Source: Sphingomonas taxi | GTDB lineage: Bacteria; Pseudomonadota; Alphaproteobacteria; Sphingomonadales; Sphingomonadaceae | Direction of reading: 5' to 3' | DNA length: 64,000 nucleotides | Assembly: GCA_003240625.1 (NCBI GenBank) | Contig: QFMX01000002.1 | Coordinates: 62,001 to 126,000 of the forward strand | Shown: positions 8,544 to 17,563 of the stretch, in pieces | Numbering within the stretch: position 1 is the stretch's first letter | Layout of the letters: the number at the start of each line of letters is the position of its first letter | Made by a program: the position numbers and the translations under genes | The notes under the pieces: model-generated | What the model saw: the letters and a program-made list of their open reading frames with translations, nothing else | Database searches by the model: none | Told to the model about the DNA's origin: nothing

Positions 8544-8592
8544 TCCAGTTTAGCGTACCCGCTTCCAACTGATGCCGGTTCAAGCCCACCCC

Positions 8593-8670
8593 CCGTCATC
8601 CCCGCGGACGCGGGGACCCATACTGGCAAACCTCGGAGTATATGGGTCCCCGCTTCCGCGGGGATGACGG
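8593..8670. repeat. REP-like palindrome, GTCATCCCCGCGG type
   Basis: Two 30-nt arms (8593-8622, 8641-8670) with one mismatch around an 18-nt loop. It lies between two convergent genes and may end both transcripts although no T-run follows. Same family as 30836-30933 and 39341-39434. Confidence 0.9.
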
Positions 8671-8721
8671 TAGGTGGGGGCGGAGACCGATAATGGGGCG
8701 GGGGCAAGTAGGGCTAGGACG

Positions 8722-9786
8722 CTAGCACCTTACCAATTGGTCGAAGAGCGCGAGGTATCGATCGGCCGAGTCCGCGCCGGGTTGCGGTACCGGCTCCGAC
8801 CGTGGCGCAGATGGCGCTAGCCATGCATCCAACGCTGCGATCAGTCCCGCCGCATCGTCTCGCGCGACGATCGTACCGCGATCCGGGCGGTCGATGATCT
8901 CCGCCACCGCCGCGCTCGAATCGGTCGACACTACCGGCGTCCCGACCGACAGCGCCTCCCGCAACACCCCCGGCACGCCTTCATAGTCCGAGGTCAGCAC
9001 GACCACCTTAGCGCGGGCCATGACCGGCAGCGGGTCGGTGCTATGGCCGAGCAGGCGAACACGGTCCCCCAAACCCAGCGCCAGAATCTGCGTTTCGATC
9101 GCCCTGCGCTCGTTGCCTTCGCCGAGGATCACCAGCGGTATCGTCCGGTCCGCCAGCAGCGGCAGCGCGGCGATCAGCCGGTCCCAGCGCTTCTGCGGTT
9201 CGAGCCGTCCGACGCCGAGAATGAAACGATCAGGCAGGTCCGGCACCTTCCCCGGAATCGCCACCGCCGGCGGGTTTGGAATGACGCTCGTCCGCCCGAT
9301 CATCCGCGTCGCCCGCGCCGCCTCCTGCGCGGTCGCCGGAGTCATCGCCACAAGATGGTCGAGGAAACTGCCGTGCCGCGCCAGCCAGACCTGGTGCGCA
9401 GCGTGCATCGCCCGGCCATGATCCGCCCGGGCAGGCGCGTTGGACATCTTGGCGACAATCGGCGGACAGGCCTTGCCGAGCCGCAGCCGGGTCCAGGCCG
9501 CAATCCCGGTATAGAAATTGCCCGGGCAGAAGATGATGTCCGGCGACAGGCGCCGCACCACCCCCGGCAATGCCATCAACCGCGACGGCGCGATGATCTC
9601 CAGCCCCTCCGGCAGTTCCGTCGCCAGCGGCCCGGCAATATCCTCGATCGCCAGCGTCACCCGCCGCCCCGCCGCGAGCCAACCGCGGGCGAGGCGCAGT
9701 TGCGCGCGCTCGACCCCGCCGCCGCGCAGGTCCTCGGCATAGGTCAGGATGTGCCGCGCGGTCGGTGGTCCGCTCAGGAGTGACAT
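8722..9786 (-). CDS. Glycosyltransferase, GT4 type
   Basis: 354-residue GT-B fold enzyme. The N-terminal acceptor domain begins with a glycine-rich loop (LRGGGVERAQ). The C-terminal donor domain shows GVGRLEPQKRWDRLIAALPL and the E-x7-E region SDYEGVPGVLREALSVGTPVV that binds the nucleotide sugar in retaining GT4 enzymes. It probably adds a sugar to a lipid or glycan at the cytoplasmic face. Acceptor and donor are unknown. Divergent from the next island gene, with about 160 bp between them. Confidence 0.88.
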   Translation of the reverse strand: MSLLSGPPTARHILTYAEDLRGGGVERAQLRLARGWLAAGRRVTLAIEDIAGPLATELPEGLEIIAPSRLMALPGVVRRLSPDIIFCPGNFYTGIAAWTRLRLGKACPPIVAKMSNAPARADHGRAMHAAHQVWLARHGSFLDHLVAMTPATAQEAARATRMIGRTSVIPNPPAVAIPGKVPDLPDRFILGVGRLEPQKRWDRLIAALPLLADRTIPLVILGEGNERRAIETQILALGLGDRVRLLGHSTDPLPVMARAKVVVLTSDYEGVPGVLREALSVGTPVVSTDSSAAVAEIIDRPDRGTIVARDDAAGLIAALDAWLAPSAPRSEPVPQPGADSADRYLALFDQLVRC

Positions 9787-9946
9787 ATGGGGGTCATCAT
9801 GATGCGCGATGGGTAAAGCGGAGATCGCGATCGAATGAAACCGACTTTACGTGCATGCGCGCCGACGGGCGGCTATTGGACCGCGCCACCTCGAATGAGC
9901 GTTGGGCGACGGAATGGCTTGAGGACAATGGTTTGAGGACCGGCGA

Positions 9947-10879
9947 TTGAACTTCCGTGCGAAAACTGCCGATCGCGACGGCTATGCGGATATTGCACGC
10001 GCGGGGCTCGAACCGCTGAAGACGATCGGCAGCCGCTGGCCGGCGATCATCGGTGCGGTGCTGACGCTGGCGATGATCGTCGGGCTGGGGCGCGAACTGC
10101 TCGGGCACGGCCTCGCCGGACTTACGCGCTCGGTGCCGCAGGACCCGCGCTTCTATCTGTGCTTCGGCCTGCTCTACATGTCGCCGCCGACCGGGGATTA
10201 CGTTATCTTTCGCAGGCTATGGGGCATCCCGCTCGGCGGCCTCGTCGCGCTGATCAAGAAGCGGATCGCGAACGAAGTGGTGTTCGGCTATTCGGGCGAC
10301 GCGTACTTCTACGCTTGGGCGCGGGCCAAGGCGCGGATGGTCGCGTCGCCGTTCGGCGCGGTGAAGGACGTCACGATCCTGTCGGCGATCGCCGGCAATG
10401 CGGTGACATTGCTGCTGGTGGCGATCGCGCTGCCGCTCGGCCGGCATCTGCTGACGCACGATCAGTTCCGGACGGTGTTGGCATCGGCTGGCGTGACGCT
10501 GGCGATCTCGCTGCCGTTCCTGATCTTCTCGCGCCGCGTGTTCTCCCTGCCGCGCGCGAAATTGTGGTGGGTGTTCGGGATCCACTGCATCCGGTTGCTG
10601 TGCGGATCGGTGCTGATCGCGTTCGCCTGGCATTTCGCGTTGCCGGGCGTGCCGGTGGGGATGTGGCTGTTCCTCGCTGCCGGGCGCCTGCTGGTGTCGC
10701 GCCTGCCGCTGGTGCCGAACAAGGACCTGCTGTTCGCCAACGCCGCGATCCTGTTGATCGGGCAGGATCAGGCCTTGTCGGAACTGATCGCGTTCACCGC
10801 CGCTCTCACGCTGCTGGTGCATGTCGCGCTGATCGTGGCGTTCGGCGCGCATGCCGTTGCCGATAGGAGTCGCGCATGA
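9947..10879 (+). CDS. Unknown polytopic membrane protein
   Basis: 310 residues from a TTG start. Hydrophobic segments at about residues 33-50, 65-85, 145-170, 180-200, 215-245, 265-305 suggest six to eight membrane spans. A conserved-looking loop with MSPPTGDYVIFRRLWGIP follows the second span. I do not recognise the family. It ends in a 4-nt overlap with the DUF2141 gene and lies between two GT4 genes, so a role in envelope glycan or lipid export or assembly is plausible but unproven. The TTG start is uncertain. Confidence 0.7.
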   Translation: MNFRAKTADRDGYADIARAGLEPLKTIGSRWPAIIGAVLTLAMIVGLGRELLGHGLAGLTRSVPQDPRFYLCFGLLYMSPPTGDYVIFRRLWGIPLGGLVALIKKRIANEVVFGYSGDAYFYAWARAKARMVASPFGAVKDVTILSAIAGNAVTLLLVAIALPLGRHLLTHDQFRTVLASAGVTLAISLPFLIFSRRVFSLPRAKLWWVFGIHCIRLLCGSVLIAFAWHFALPGVPVGMWLFLAAGRLLVSRLPLVPNKDLLFANAAILLIGQDQALSELIAFTAALTLLVHVALIVAFGAHAVADRSRA

Positions 10880-11382
10880 TTCGATACGCCATCGCCGGAG
10901 CGTTGCTGCTCGCGAGCCCGGCGGACGCGCAGATGCTCGGCAGCGATGCCGCTGCGTGTCAGCCCGGAGGGGGCCCCGCGATCGCCGTCGAGATCACCGG
11001 GCTGAAGGATCGTACCGGCGAACTGAAGCTCGAACTCTATCCCGGCGACGAGGCGGGTTTCCTCAAGGACGATCACGTCCTGATCGCAGCGGGGAAGACG
11101 TTTCGCCGCGTGGTCGTGCCGACGCCCGCGACCGGACCGACGACGATGTGCATCCGGGTGCCGCAGCCGGGCCGCTATGCGCTGCTGCTGACGCATAATC
11201 GCGATGGGAAGAACAAGTTCAGTTTCTGGACCGATGGAGCCGGTTTCGCGAGCAACCGGAAGCTCGGGCGGTCGCGGCCCAAGGTCGAGCAGGCGCTTGT
11301 CGAAGTCGGGGCTGGCGTGACGACCGTGCGGATCACCGCGCAATATCTCCGCGGACTCGGCGGCTTCGGGCCGATCGGCTGA
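10876..11382 (+). CDS. DUF2141 domain protein, exported
   Basis: 168 residues with a signal peptide (about 1-18, cleavage near ADA-QM). The rest matches the DUF2141 beta-sandwich pattern: an N-terminal strand followed by LKLELYP, then GRYALLLTHNRDGKNKFSFWTDGAGFASN, the region corresponding to the family's conserved HD.N...D....P.EG segment. Function of this family is not established; members are periplasmic or outer-membrane associated. ATGA overlap with the preceding membrane protein and 13 bp before the next GT gene, so it is part of that operon. Confidence 0.8.
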   Translation: MIRYAIAGALLLASPADAQMLGSDAAACQPGGGPAIAVEITGLKDRTGELKLELYPGDEAGFLKDDHVLIAAGKTFRRVVVPTPATGPTTMCIRVPQPGRYALLLTHNRDGKNKFSFWTDGAGFASNRKLGRSRPKVEQALVEVGAGVTTVRITAQYLRGLGGFGPIG

Positions 11383-11395
11383 TGATGGCCCCGCT

Positions 11396-12580
11396 ATGAG
11401 AATCGTCGACGTCAACGAGTTCTACTCGCCGACCGGCGGCGGCGTGCGAACCTATGTCGACCGCAAGATGGGCATCATGGCGGACATGGGCCATGAACTG
11501 ATCGTCGTCGCGCCCGGCAGGGAAGACCGCGTCGAGGAACGGCCGGGCGGCGGGCGGATCATCTACCTCAAGTCGCCGGGCATGCCGTTCGATCGCAACT
11601 ACGGGCTGTTCTGGGACGAGCGCGCGATCCACCGCGTGCTCGACGAACTCGATCCGGACGTGGTCGAGTGCTGCTCGCCGTGGCGGCCGGCGTGGTTCGT
11701 CGGCGACTGGCAGGGCCGCGCGGTGAAGTCGTTCTTCATGCACAACGACAATATCGCGGCCTACGCACAGCGCTGGTTCGCGGGCGTCGCGAGCCACGAC
11801 CAGATCGAGCGCGGGTTCGCCTGGTACAGCCGGTACATGAACCGCTTCCTCGCGAAATACGATGTCGTCGTCACCAACGGCCCGGCGCTGGAAAAGCGAT
11901 TGCGCGCACGCGGCGTCCGGATCGATGCGGCGATGCCGCTGGGGATCGAGCGCGGGCATTTCTCGCCGGAGCTGCGCGATACGCGGCTGCGTGCGGCGTT
12001 GCTGCGGCAGTGCGGGTTGCCCGGGGACGGCATGCTGCTGCTCGGGCTCGGGCGGCATCACGGCGAGAAGCGCTGGCCGCTGGTGGTCGATGCGGTTGCG
12101 CGGGCGGGGGCGACCTTGCCGGTCGGGCTGGTCCTGATCGGTGCGGGTGCGCAGACCAAGGCGATTCAGCGGCGGATCGGTGGCTCGCCGCACATCCGGA
12201 TGTTCGCGCCGGTGTATGACCGGGAGCGGCTCGCGCGGATCATGGCGAGCTGCGACGCGCTGATCCACGGGTCGGAGGCGGAGCCGTTCGGGTTGGTCGC
12301 CTCGGAGGCGATGGCGTCGGGCCTGCCGCTGATCGTGCCGGATACTGGTGGCTGCGCGGAGGTCGCGGACCGCCATGCGAGCGAGCTCTACGCGGCGCGC
12401 GATGCGGAGAGTGCGGCGGCGGCGATCGGGCGGTTGTTTGCGCGGGATCCGGCTATGCTCCGGCGCGCGGCGGCGGTGGCGGCGCGGCATGTGCGCAGCG
12501 ACCGCGAGCATGCGGTCGAGCTCATGGACTATTATGCGGGACTGGTCGCGGCGAAGCAGGGGTGCGGGCTGGCGGCCTGA
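11396..12580 (+). CDS. Glycosyltransferase, GT4 type
   Basis: 394-residue GT-B enzyme beginning MRIVDVNEFYSPTGGGVRTY, with the glycine loop typical of GT4 N-domains. The donor-domain motif is HGSEAEPFGLVASEAMASG (E-x7-E), followed by LPLIVPDTGGCAEVAD. It is the third gene of the 9947-12580 operon. Its last 59 bp overlap the 3' end of a convergent gene on the other strand, which is unusual. Sugar and acceptor unknown. Confidence 0.9.
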   Translation: MRIVDVNEFYSPTGGGVRTYVDRKMGIMADMGHELIVVAPGREDRVEERPGGGRIIYLKSPGMPFDRNYGLFWDERAIHRVLDELDPDVVECCSPWRPAWFVGDWQGRAVKSFFMHNDNIAAYAQRWFAGVASHDQIERGFAWYSRYMNRFLAKYDVVVTNGPALEKRLRARGVRIDAAMPLGIERGHFSPELRDTRLRAALLRQCGLPGDGMLLLGLGRHHGEKRWPLVVDAVARAGATLPVGLVLIGAGAQTKAIQRRIGGSPHIRMFAPVYDRERLARIMASCDALIHGSEAEPFGLVASEAMASGLPLIVPDTGGCAEVADRHASELYAARDAESAAAAIGRLFARDPAMLRRAAAVAARHVRSDREHAVELMDYYAGLVAAKQGCGLAA

Positions 12581-13952
12581 ACGCGGTGAAGCGCGTGCCG
12601 GGAATCGGGATCGCATCGTATCCGGCGTCGCGTGCGGCGGTGGCGAGTGCGCGGTCGAGGCTGGCGTCGCCGCTGGTCGCAGGGCCTTCGCCGCCGGTGA
12701 GGACCGTCGATCCGTCGAGTTTTAGGCGTGCTCGGGAGATCAAGTGGAGCGCGTTTTCCTGGGAAGCGTCGAGCAGGGTCGTGCTGCGGAAATAGAACGG
12801 CCCGGTGGCGAAGGCGGGGTCCGGCAGGCGATTGGCCGCGGGTAGGATTTGCGGGGAAAGTGTGGTGATCGGGCCTTCGACACCGTGTTGGTCGAGCGTG
12901 CGGCCGACTGCTCGGCCTTCGCGGAGGGCTTGGCTCAGCGAGAGGCCGTCCAAATTCGCCAGGGCTGCGGCGGACGGGGCTAGGCCAGCGGTCGCGAAGA
13001 TCGCAAACGCGATCCGCCATGCGCGGCTCGGGGGCGGGATCATCGAGAGGCGGACGAACAGGGCGGGCAGGGCTGGGAGGAGATATTGCCGCCAGGTCGG
13101 GAACGGCAGCAGTGCGGCTATCAGGCCCGCGAGGATTAGCCAATCGAGCAGTCCGATCGTGCGGCGTCGCCAGGCGTCGCGCGCGACCAGGGCGAGCGCG
13201 GGCAGGGCCGCGCCGAGTGCGAGGAACTTGAGCGTGTCGATCGTCTTGGCGGGCAGCGACATCTTCCACGGACGCAGCGCGTAATATTCCGCGGGACCGC
13301 GCGCCGGGAAGGTGAAGGTGCCAAACACGAACCCGGCCGAACTGCTGGCATAGGTCCAGGCGACGAAGGCGACGACGGGGAGCGTGCCGAGCAGGATCGC
13401 GATAGGGCGATGGCGGCGGCTGGCCAGCGCGTAGAGGCCGTAGGCCAGCGCGGGGAACGCATATGAGATCTTCGCGGCGGCGGCGCTGGCGAGGAGGAAG
13501 CCAGCAAGCGCGGCGGTTTTGCGCGTGATGGCGGGGCGGACGATCAGGGGGAGGGCTGCGGCGAGCAGGGCTGCGGGGAGCGCGTCGTTGCGGGCTGTAC
13601 CGATGCTGAAGAGGAGGATGTCGCAGGTTGCGAACAGGGCCGCGGCGGCGAGCGCGGCTTTGGGTTTGGCGCCGAGGGTTCGGGCGGCGGTGTGGACGTA
13701 GGCTATCGTTATGACGCCGAGGAGGGCGTTGAGGATGCGGAGGGCTGGCCAGGTCCAGGTGCCGGCTAGGGCTGCGATGGGGGCGAATAGGTAGGGCTGG
13801 AGCGGGGTCTGGAGGTAGGCGAAGTCTCGGTAGGGGAGGAGGCCGTTGGCGGTGAGCGCGGCGGCGGCGATGTATTGGGATTCGTCGTGGTCTACAGGGC
13901 GGAGGAGCGCGAGGGTGATGAAGAGGACGGCCAGCCCGACCAACAAAAGCAT
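12522..13952 (-). CDS. GT39-like membrane glycosyltransferase
   Basis: 476 residues from the ATG at 13952, with 8-11 hydrophobic segments. The first periplasmic loop starts RPVDHDESQY, the DE-containing motif typical of ArnT/GT39 (GT-C) enzymes that use polyprenyl-phosphate sugars. A later loop has NLD and a soluble C-terminal part of about 130 residues. An upstream in-frame start (14030) would add 26 residues encoded by a palindromic repeat, so I prefer 13952. However, the palindrome arm touches that ATG and leaves no visible ribosome site, so the start remains open. Overlaps the convergent GT4 gene by 59 bp. Probably transfers a sugar in the periplasm. Confidence 0.75.
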   Translation of the reverse strand: MLLLVGLAVLFITLALLRPVDHDESQYIAAAALTANGLLPYRDFAYLQTPLQPYLFAPIAALAGTWTWPALRILNALLGVITIAYVHTAARTLGAKPKAALAAAALFATCDILLFSIGTARNDALPAALLAAALPLIVRPAITRKTAALAGFLLASAAAAKISYAFPALAYGLYALASRRHRPIAILLGTLPVVAFVAWTYASSSAGFVFGTFTFPARGPAEYYALRPWKMSLPAKTIDTLKFLALGAALPALALVARDAWRRRTIGLLDWLILAGLIAALLPFPTWRQYLLPALPALFVRLSMIPPPSRAWRIAFAIFATAGLAPSAAALANLDGLSLSQALREGRAVGRTLDQHGVEGPITTLSPQILPAANRLPDPAFATGPFYFRSTTLLDASQENALHLISRARLKLDGSTVLTGGEGPATSGDASLDRALATAARDAGYDAIPIPGTRFTAFRPPARTPASPRPVPHNSP

Positions 13953-14006
13953 GTTCACCCGCGAAGGCGGGTGCCCAGACTGGGCACCCGCCTTCGCGGG
14001 TGAACA
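13952..14006. repeat. Perfect 27-bp-arm palindrome at a start codon
   Basis: Arms 13952-13978 and 13980-14006 are exactly complementary around one base, core CCCGCGAAGGCGGGTGCCCAG. The left arm ends on the first base of the ATG of the GT39-like gene, so the hairpin occupies its whole ribosome-binding region. A half copy of the core is near 1249-1270. Confidence 0.92.
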
Positions 14007-14040
14007 ATTTTGGGGAGGGGAGGGCTCCATTACTTTGCAC

Positions 14041-14142
14041 CACCCCGGCGGAGGTCGGGGCCCAATTGGGGGACGGTTATGATTGAGGACGGCGCTCCGT
14101 TACCTTGGCTTTCCCAATTGGGCCCCGGCCTTCGCCGGGGTG
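14041..14142. repeat. REP-like palindrome, CCCAATTGGG type
   Basis: Arms 14041-14070 and 14113-14142 (30 nt, two mismatches), with core CCCCGGCGAAGGCCGGGGCCCAATTGGG. The interior shares a TGAGG..GCTCCGTTACCT stretch with the copy at 17463-17563; a third copy lies inside tolB. Confidence 0.92.
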
Positions 14143-14161
14143 GCGTAACCGCGGGCACGAG

Positions 14162-14902
14162 TCAGGCTTTTACCGCGGTCAGGAAGTAATCGAGGCTCGT
14201 CGAATCGCTCAGCGCAAACCCGGTCGCGGGCGAGAAGCTCAGCCCCCGCGTATCCGTCACGCGCAGCCCCGCATCCTTCAGCAGCGCGGTCAATTCCTCG
14301 GGCGTGAGGAACTTGTTCCAGTCGTGCGTGCCCTTGGGAATGACGCCGGCACCTTCCGCCACGGTGATCATCGCCAGCCGCGACAACGGCGTGCGGTTGG
14401 GCGTCGACAGGATCAGCAGTCCCCCCTCCGCGAGCGTCCGCGCTAGGCCTCGGACGAAGCCGGCAGGATCGCTGACATGCTCGATCACCTCAAGGCTCGT
14501 GACCAGATCATACTGGCCGACCAGCCCTTCGACGCCCCCCGCGCGGTAATCGATCGCCAATCCACTCTGTGCCGCATGGATCTCCGCCACCGCGATATTC
14601 TCGGGCGCCGCATCGATCCCCGTAACCTCTGCACCGAGCCGGGCGAGCGGTTCGCACAGCAACCCCGCGCCGCACCCGACGTCGAGCGCGGTCTTCCCCT
14701 CCAGCGGCGTGAAGCTAGCCCCATCGCCACCCCAATGCGCGTCGACCTGCTCGCGAATGTAGCGCAGCCGCGGCGGGTTGAGCTTGTGAAGCGGGGCGGA
14801 CGAGCCCTTAGGATCCCACCAGTCCTTTGCCATGGTGCCGAAATGCGCGGCCTCGCGCGGATCGATTGTTGCGCCGTTTACGGTGTCACTTGCCAGTATC
14901 AT
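14162..14902 (-). CDS. ubiG: Bifunctional ubiquinone O-methyltransferase
   Basis: SAM-dependent enzyme that makes both O-methylations of the ubiquinone ring. The 246-residue protein shows the SAM-binding motif LDVGCGAGLLCEPLARLG, the acidic loop VTGIDAAPENI and the late motif LSTPNRTPLSRL followed by GTHDWNKFLTPEEL, which is specific to UbiG. Begins with the substrate-side segment AHFGTMAKDWWDPKGSSAPL. It is divergent from lysC with about 52 bp between starts, so the two promoters must overlap. A CCCAATTGGG-type palindrome follows its stop by 20 bp. Confidence 0.96.
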   Translation of the reverse strand: MILASDTVNGATIDPREAAHFGTMAKDWWDPKGSSAPLHKLNPPRLRYIREQVDAHWGGDGASFTPLEGKTALDVGCGAGLLCEPLARLGAEVTGIDAAPENIAVAEIHAAQSGLAIDYRAGGVEGLVGQYDLVTSLEVIEHVSDPAGFVRGLARTLAEGGLLILSTPNRTPLSRLAMITVAEGAGVIPKGTHDWNKFLTPEELTALLKDAGLRVTDTRGLSFSPATGFALSDSTSLDYFLTAVKA

Positions 14903-14954
14903 GCGCGCTACCTATCAGGGCCGCCGCTTCGACCCAAAGGGATTTGCGCTGCCA

Positions 14955-16208
14955 ATGGCCCGTATCGTGATGAAATTCGGCGGGACGTCGATGGCTGGGA
15001 TCGAGCGGATCCGCAACGTCGCCGCGCGCGTGAAGCGCGAAGTCGACGCCGGCAACCAGGTCGCCGTCGTCGTCTCCGCGATGGCCGGCGAGACCGATCG
15101 GCTGGTCGGCTTCTGCCGCGAGGCGTCGTCGCTGTACGATGCGAAGGAATATGACGTCGTCGTCTCGGCGGGCGAGCAGATCACGAGCGGCCTGCTCGCG
15201 ATCGCGCTCCAGGCGGCCGGCTGCAAGGCGCGCTCTTGGCTTGGTTGGCAGTTGCCGATCAACACGTCCGACGCGCACGGCTCGGCGCGGATCGGCGAGA
15301 TCGACACGGCTGCACTCGACGCGAGCCTTGCCGACGGCGTCGTCGCCGTAATTCCCGGTTTCCAGGGCGTCGCGGACGGTCAGCGCGTGACGACCTTGGG
15401 CCGCGGCGGCTCGGATACGTCGGCGGTGGCGATGGCGGCGGCGATGAAGGCCGATCGCTGCGACATCTATACCGACGTCGACGGCGTCTACACGACCGAC
15501 CCCAGGATCGTGCCGCGCGCGCGGAAGCTGAGCAAGGTGACGTATGAAGAGATGCTGGAACTCGCCAGCGTCGGTGCCAAGGTGCTGCAGACCCGGTCTG
15601 TCGGCCTTGCGATGAAAGAGAATGTGCGGGTACGCGTGCTGTCTTCGTTCGAGGACGGCGATACCAATGATGGTCACCGCGGCACGTTGATCGTGGGCGA
15701 AGAGGAAATCGACGATATGGAACGCCAGCTCATCACCGGCATCGCGCACGACAAGAACGAGGCGAAGATCACGTTGACGCAGGTCAGCGATCGTCCCGGC
15801 TCGGTCGCGGCGATCTTCGCGCCGCTCGCCGAGGCGGGGATCAATGTCGACATGATCGTGCAGAACGTCGCGCATTCGACCGGCTCGACCGACGTGACGT
15901 TCACGGTGCCGGCAGCCGATCTCGCGCGCTCGCTCGACGTGCTCGACAAGGCGAAGGACGCGATCGGCTATGCGACGATCGTCCACGACACGCGCGTCGC
16001 CAAGGTCTCCGTGGTCGGCGTCGGGATGCGCAGCCATGCGGGTGTCGCCTCGACGATGTTCACCACGCTCGGCGAGCGCGGGATCAACATCCAGGCGATC
16101 GCGACGTCGGAGATCAAGGTCAGCGTGCTGATCGAAGAGGATTATACCGAATTGGCGGTGCGCGTGCTGCACACGGCTTACGGGCTCGATGCCGAGGATG
16201 CGGCTTGA
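14955..16208 (+). CDS. lysC: Aspartate kinase
   Basis: Phosphorylates aspartate, the first step to lysine, threonine, methionine and diaminopimelate. From the ATG at 14955 the protein has 417 residues and begins MARIVMKFGGTSMAG, the expected kinase start; a longer frame from 14832 would run into ubiG. The kinase domain contains TLGRGGSDTSAVAMAAA and TDVDGVYTTDPRIVP. Two ACT domains follow (about 265-335 and 345-410), consistent with feedback control by lysine and/or threonine. Confidence 0.97.
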   Translation: MARIVMKFGGTSMAGIERIRNVAARVKREVDAGNQVAVVVSAMAGETDRLVGFCREASSLYDAKEYDVVVSAGEQITSGLLAIALQAAGCKARSWLGWQLPINTSDAHGSARIGEIDTAALDASLADGVVAVIPGFQGVADGQRVTTLGRGGSDTSAVAMAAAMKADRCDIYTDVDGVYTTDPRIVPRARKLSKVTYEEMLELASVGAKVLQTRSVGLAMKENVRVRVLSSFEDGDTNDGHRGTLIVGEEEIDDMERQLITGIAHDKNEAKITLTQVSDRPGSVAAIFAPLAEAGINVDMIVQNVAHSTGSTDVTFTVPAADLARSLDVLDKAKDAIGYATIVHDTRVAKVSVVGVGMRSHAGVASTMFTTLGERGINIQAIATSEIKVSVLIEEDYTELAVRVLHTAYGLDAEDAA

Positions 16209-16263
16209 GTTTGATACATAACGACATGATCCCGGCAGGCGCCGGGACGACGGGGATGGATGC

Positions 16264-17283
16264 ATGACGATCGGTACTGAGCGGCTGCAACGCCGGATGG
16301 CGCGCGGCGCCGCGTTCCTCGGGTCGGAGGTTGCGATCCTCGGCGGCGCAATGTCCTGGGTGAGCGAGCGTCACCTCGTCTCCGCGATCTCCAACGCGGG
16401 CGGGTTCGGCGTGATCGCGTGCGGCGCGATGACGCCCGCGCTGCTCGATACCGAGATCGCCGCGACCAAGGCGATGACGGACAAGCCGTTCGGCGTGAAC
16501 CTGATCACCATGCACCCGGACCTGTTCGAGCTGATCGCGGTCTGCACCAAACACAAGGTCGGCCACATCGTACTCGCCGGTGGCCTGCCGCCCAAGGGCA
16601 GCATCGAGGCGATCAAGGAGACCGGCGCGAAGCTGATCGCATTCTCGCCCGCGCTGGCGCTCGCGAAGAAGCTGATTCGCAGCGGTGTCGATGCACTGGT
16701 GATCGAGGGGATGGAGGCCGGCGGCCATATCGGCCCGGTCTCGACCAGCGTGCTCGCGCAGGAGATGCTGCCCGAGATCGCGGACCAAGTCCCGGTGTTC
16801 GTCGCGGGCGGGATCGGCCGCGGCGAGGCGATCGCCGGGTATCTCGACATGGGCGCGGCGGGCGTCCAGCTCGGCACGCTGTTCGTGTGTGCGACCGAAT
16901 CGATCGCGCATGCCAATTTCAAGAAGGCGTTTATCCGGGCCTCGGCACGCGATGCGATCGCCAGCGTGCAGATCGATGCGCGGCTTCCCGTCATCCCGGT
17001 CCGCGCGCTGAAGAACGCGTCGAGCGAGTTGTTTACGGCTAAGCAGCGCGAAGTCGCCGGGCACCTCGACGGTGGGCGCGTGGAGATGGCCGAGGCGCAG
17101 TTGCAGATCGAGCATTACTGGGCGGGCGCGCTGCGCCGCGCGGTGATCGACGGCGATGTCGAGCATGGCTCGGTGATGGCGGGCCAGTCGGTCGGCATGG
17201 TCAAGCGCGAGGAGCCGGTCGCGGACATCATCGCCGGCCTGATGGCGCAAGCCGCGGCGGCGCTGGAAGCACGCGCGGTCTGA
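16264..17283 (+). CDS. Nitronate monooxygenase / YrpB-type flavin oxidoreductase
   Basis: 339-residue FMN-dependent TIM-barrel protein of the 2-nitropropane dioxygenase family. Visible motifs are the N-terminal GGAMSWVSERHLVSAISNAGGFG, the phosphate-binding EGMEAGGHIGP and the second phosphate site VFVAGGIGRGEAIAGYLDMGA with GVQLGTLF. Members oxidise alkyl nitronates or act as NAD(P)H-flavin oxidoreductases such as FabK-like enzymes; the exact substrate cannot be told. It starts 55 bp after lysC, past a short palindrome (GATCCCGGCAGGCGCCGGGA). Confidence 0.88.
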   Translation: MTIGTERLQRRMARGAAFLGSEVAILGGAMSWVSERHLVSAISNAGGFGVIACGAMTPALLDTEIAATKAMTDKPFGVNLITMHPDLFELIAVCTKHKVGHIVLAGGLPPKGSIEAIKETGAKLIAFSPALALAKKLIRSGVDALVIEGMEAGGHIGPVSTSVLAQEMLPEIADQVPVFVAGGIGRGEAIAGYLDMGAAGVQLGTLFVCATESIAHANFKKAFIRASARDAIASVQIDARLPVIPVRALKNASSELFTAKQREVAGHLDGGRVEMAEAQLQIEHYWAGALRRAVIDGDVEHGSVMAGQSVGMVKREEPVADIIAGLMAQAAAALEARAV

Positions 17284-17292
17284 CGCACCTCT

Positions 17293-17416
17293 GATCTTCC
17301 CCCGCCAGGGGGGGGCAGGCACTTGCCTGACGGAGGGGGAGGTTAGCGCCAACTGCTATTCCGTGTCCTCCCCCTCCGTCGCCTCCGGCGCCACCTCCCC
17401 CTGGCGGGGAAGGATC
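17293..17416. repeat. REP-like palindrome, CCTCCCCCTGGCGGGG type
   Basis: Outer ends GATCTTCCCCCGCCAGG and CCTGGCGGGGAAGGATC face each other, with inner CGGAGGGGGAGG and CCTCCCCCTCCG also complementary. Same family as 26776-26901; a solo half copy is at 18511-18534. Confidence 0.85.
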
Positions 17417-17462
17417 GAGAGGGGCGGCATCGTCTTAACGGCGTGATACTTCACCCCAGCAC

Positions 17463-17563
17463 CATCCCGGCGAAGGCCGGGGCCCAATTGGGGGACGTCG
17501 CTGACTGAGGTCGCGCTCCGTTACCTAAACCTTCCCAATTGGGCCCCGGCCTCCGCCGGGGTG
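17463..17563. repeat. REP-like palindrome, CCCAATTGGG type
   Basis: 30-nt arms 17463-17492 and 17534-17563, nearly complementary; interior shares TGAGGTCGCGCTCCGTTACCT-like sequence with 14041-14142. Confidence 0.9.

Noticed and set aside
14832..14954. 41-residue N-terminal extension of lysC
   Set aside because: Would overlap the 5' end of ubiG on the other strand, and aspartate kinases begin at the KFGGTS segment.
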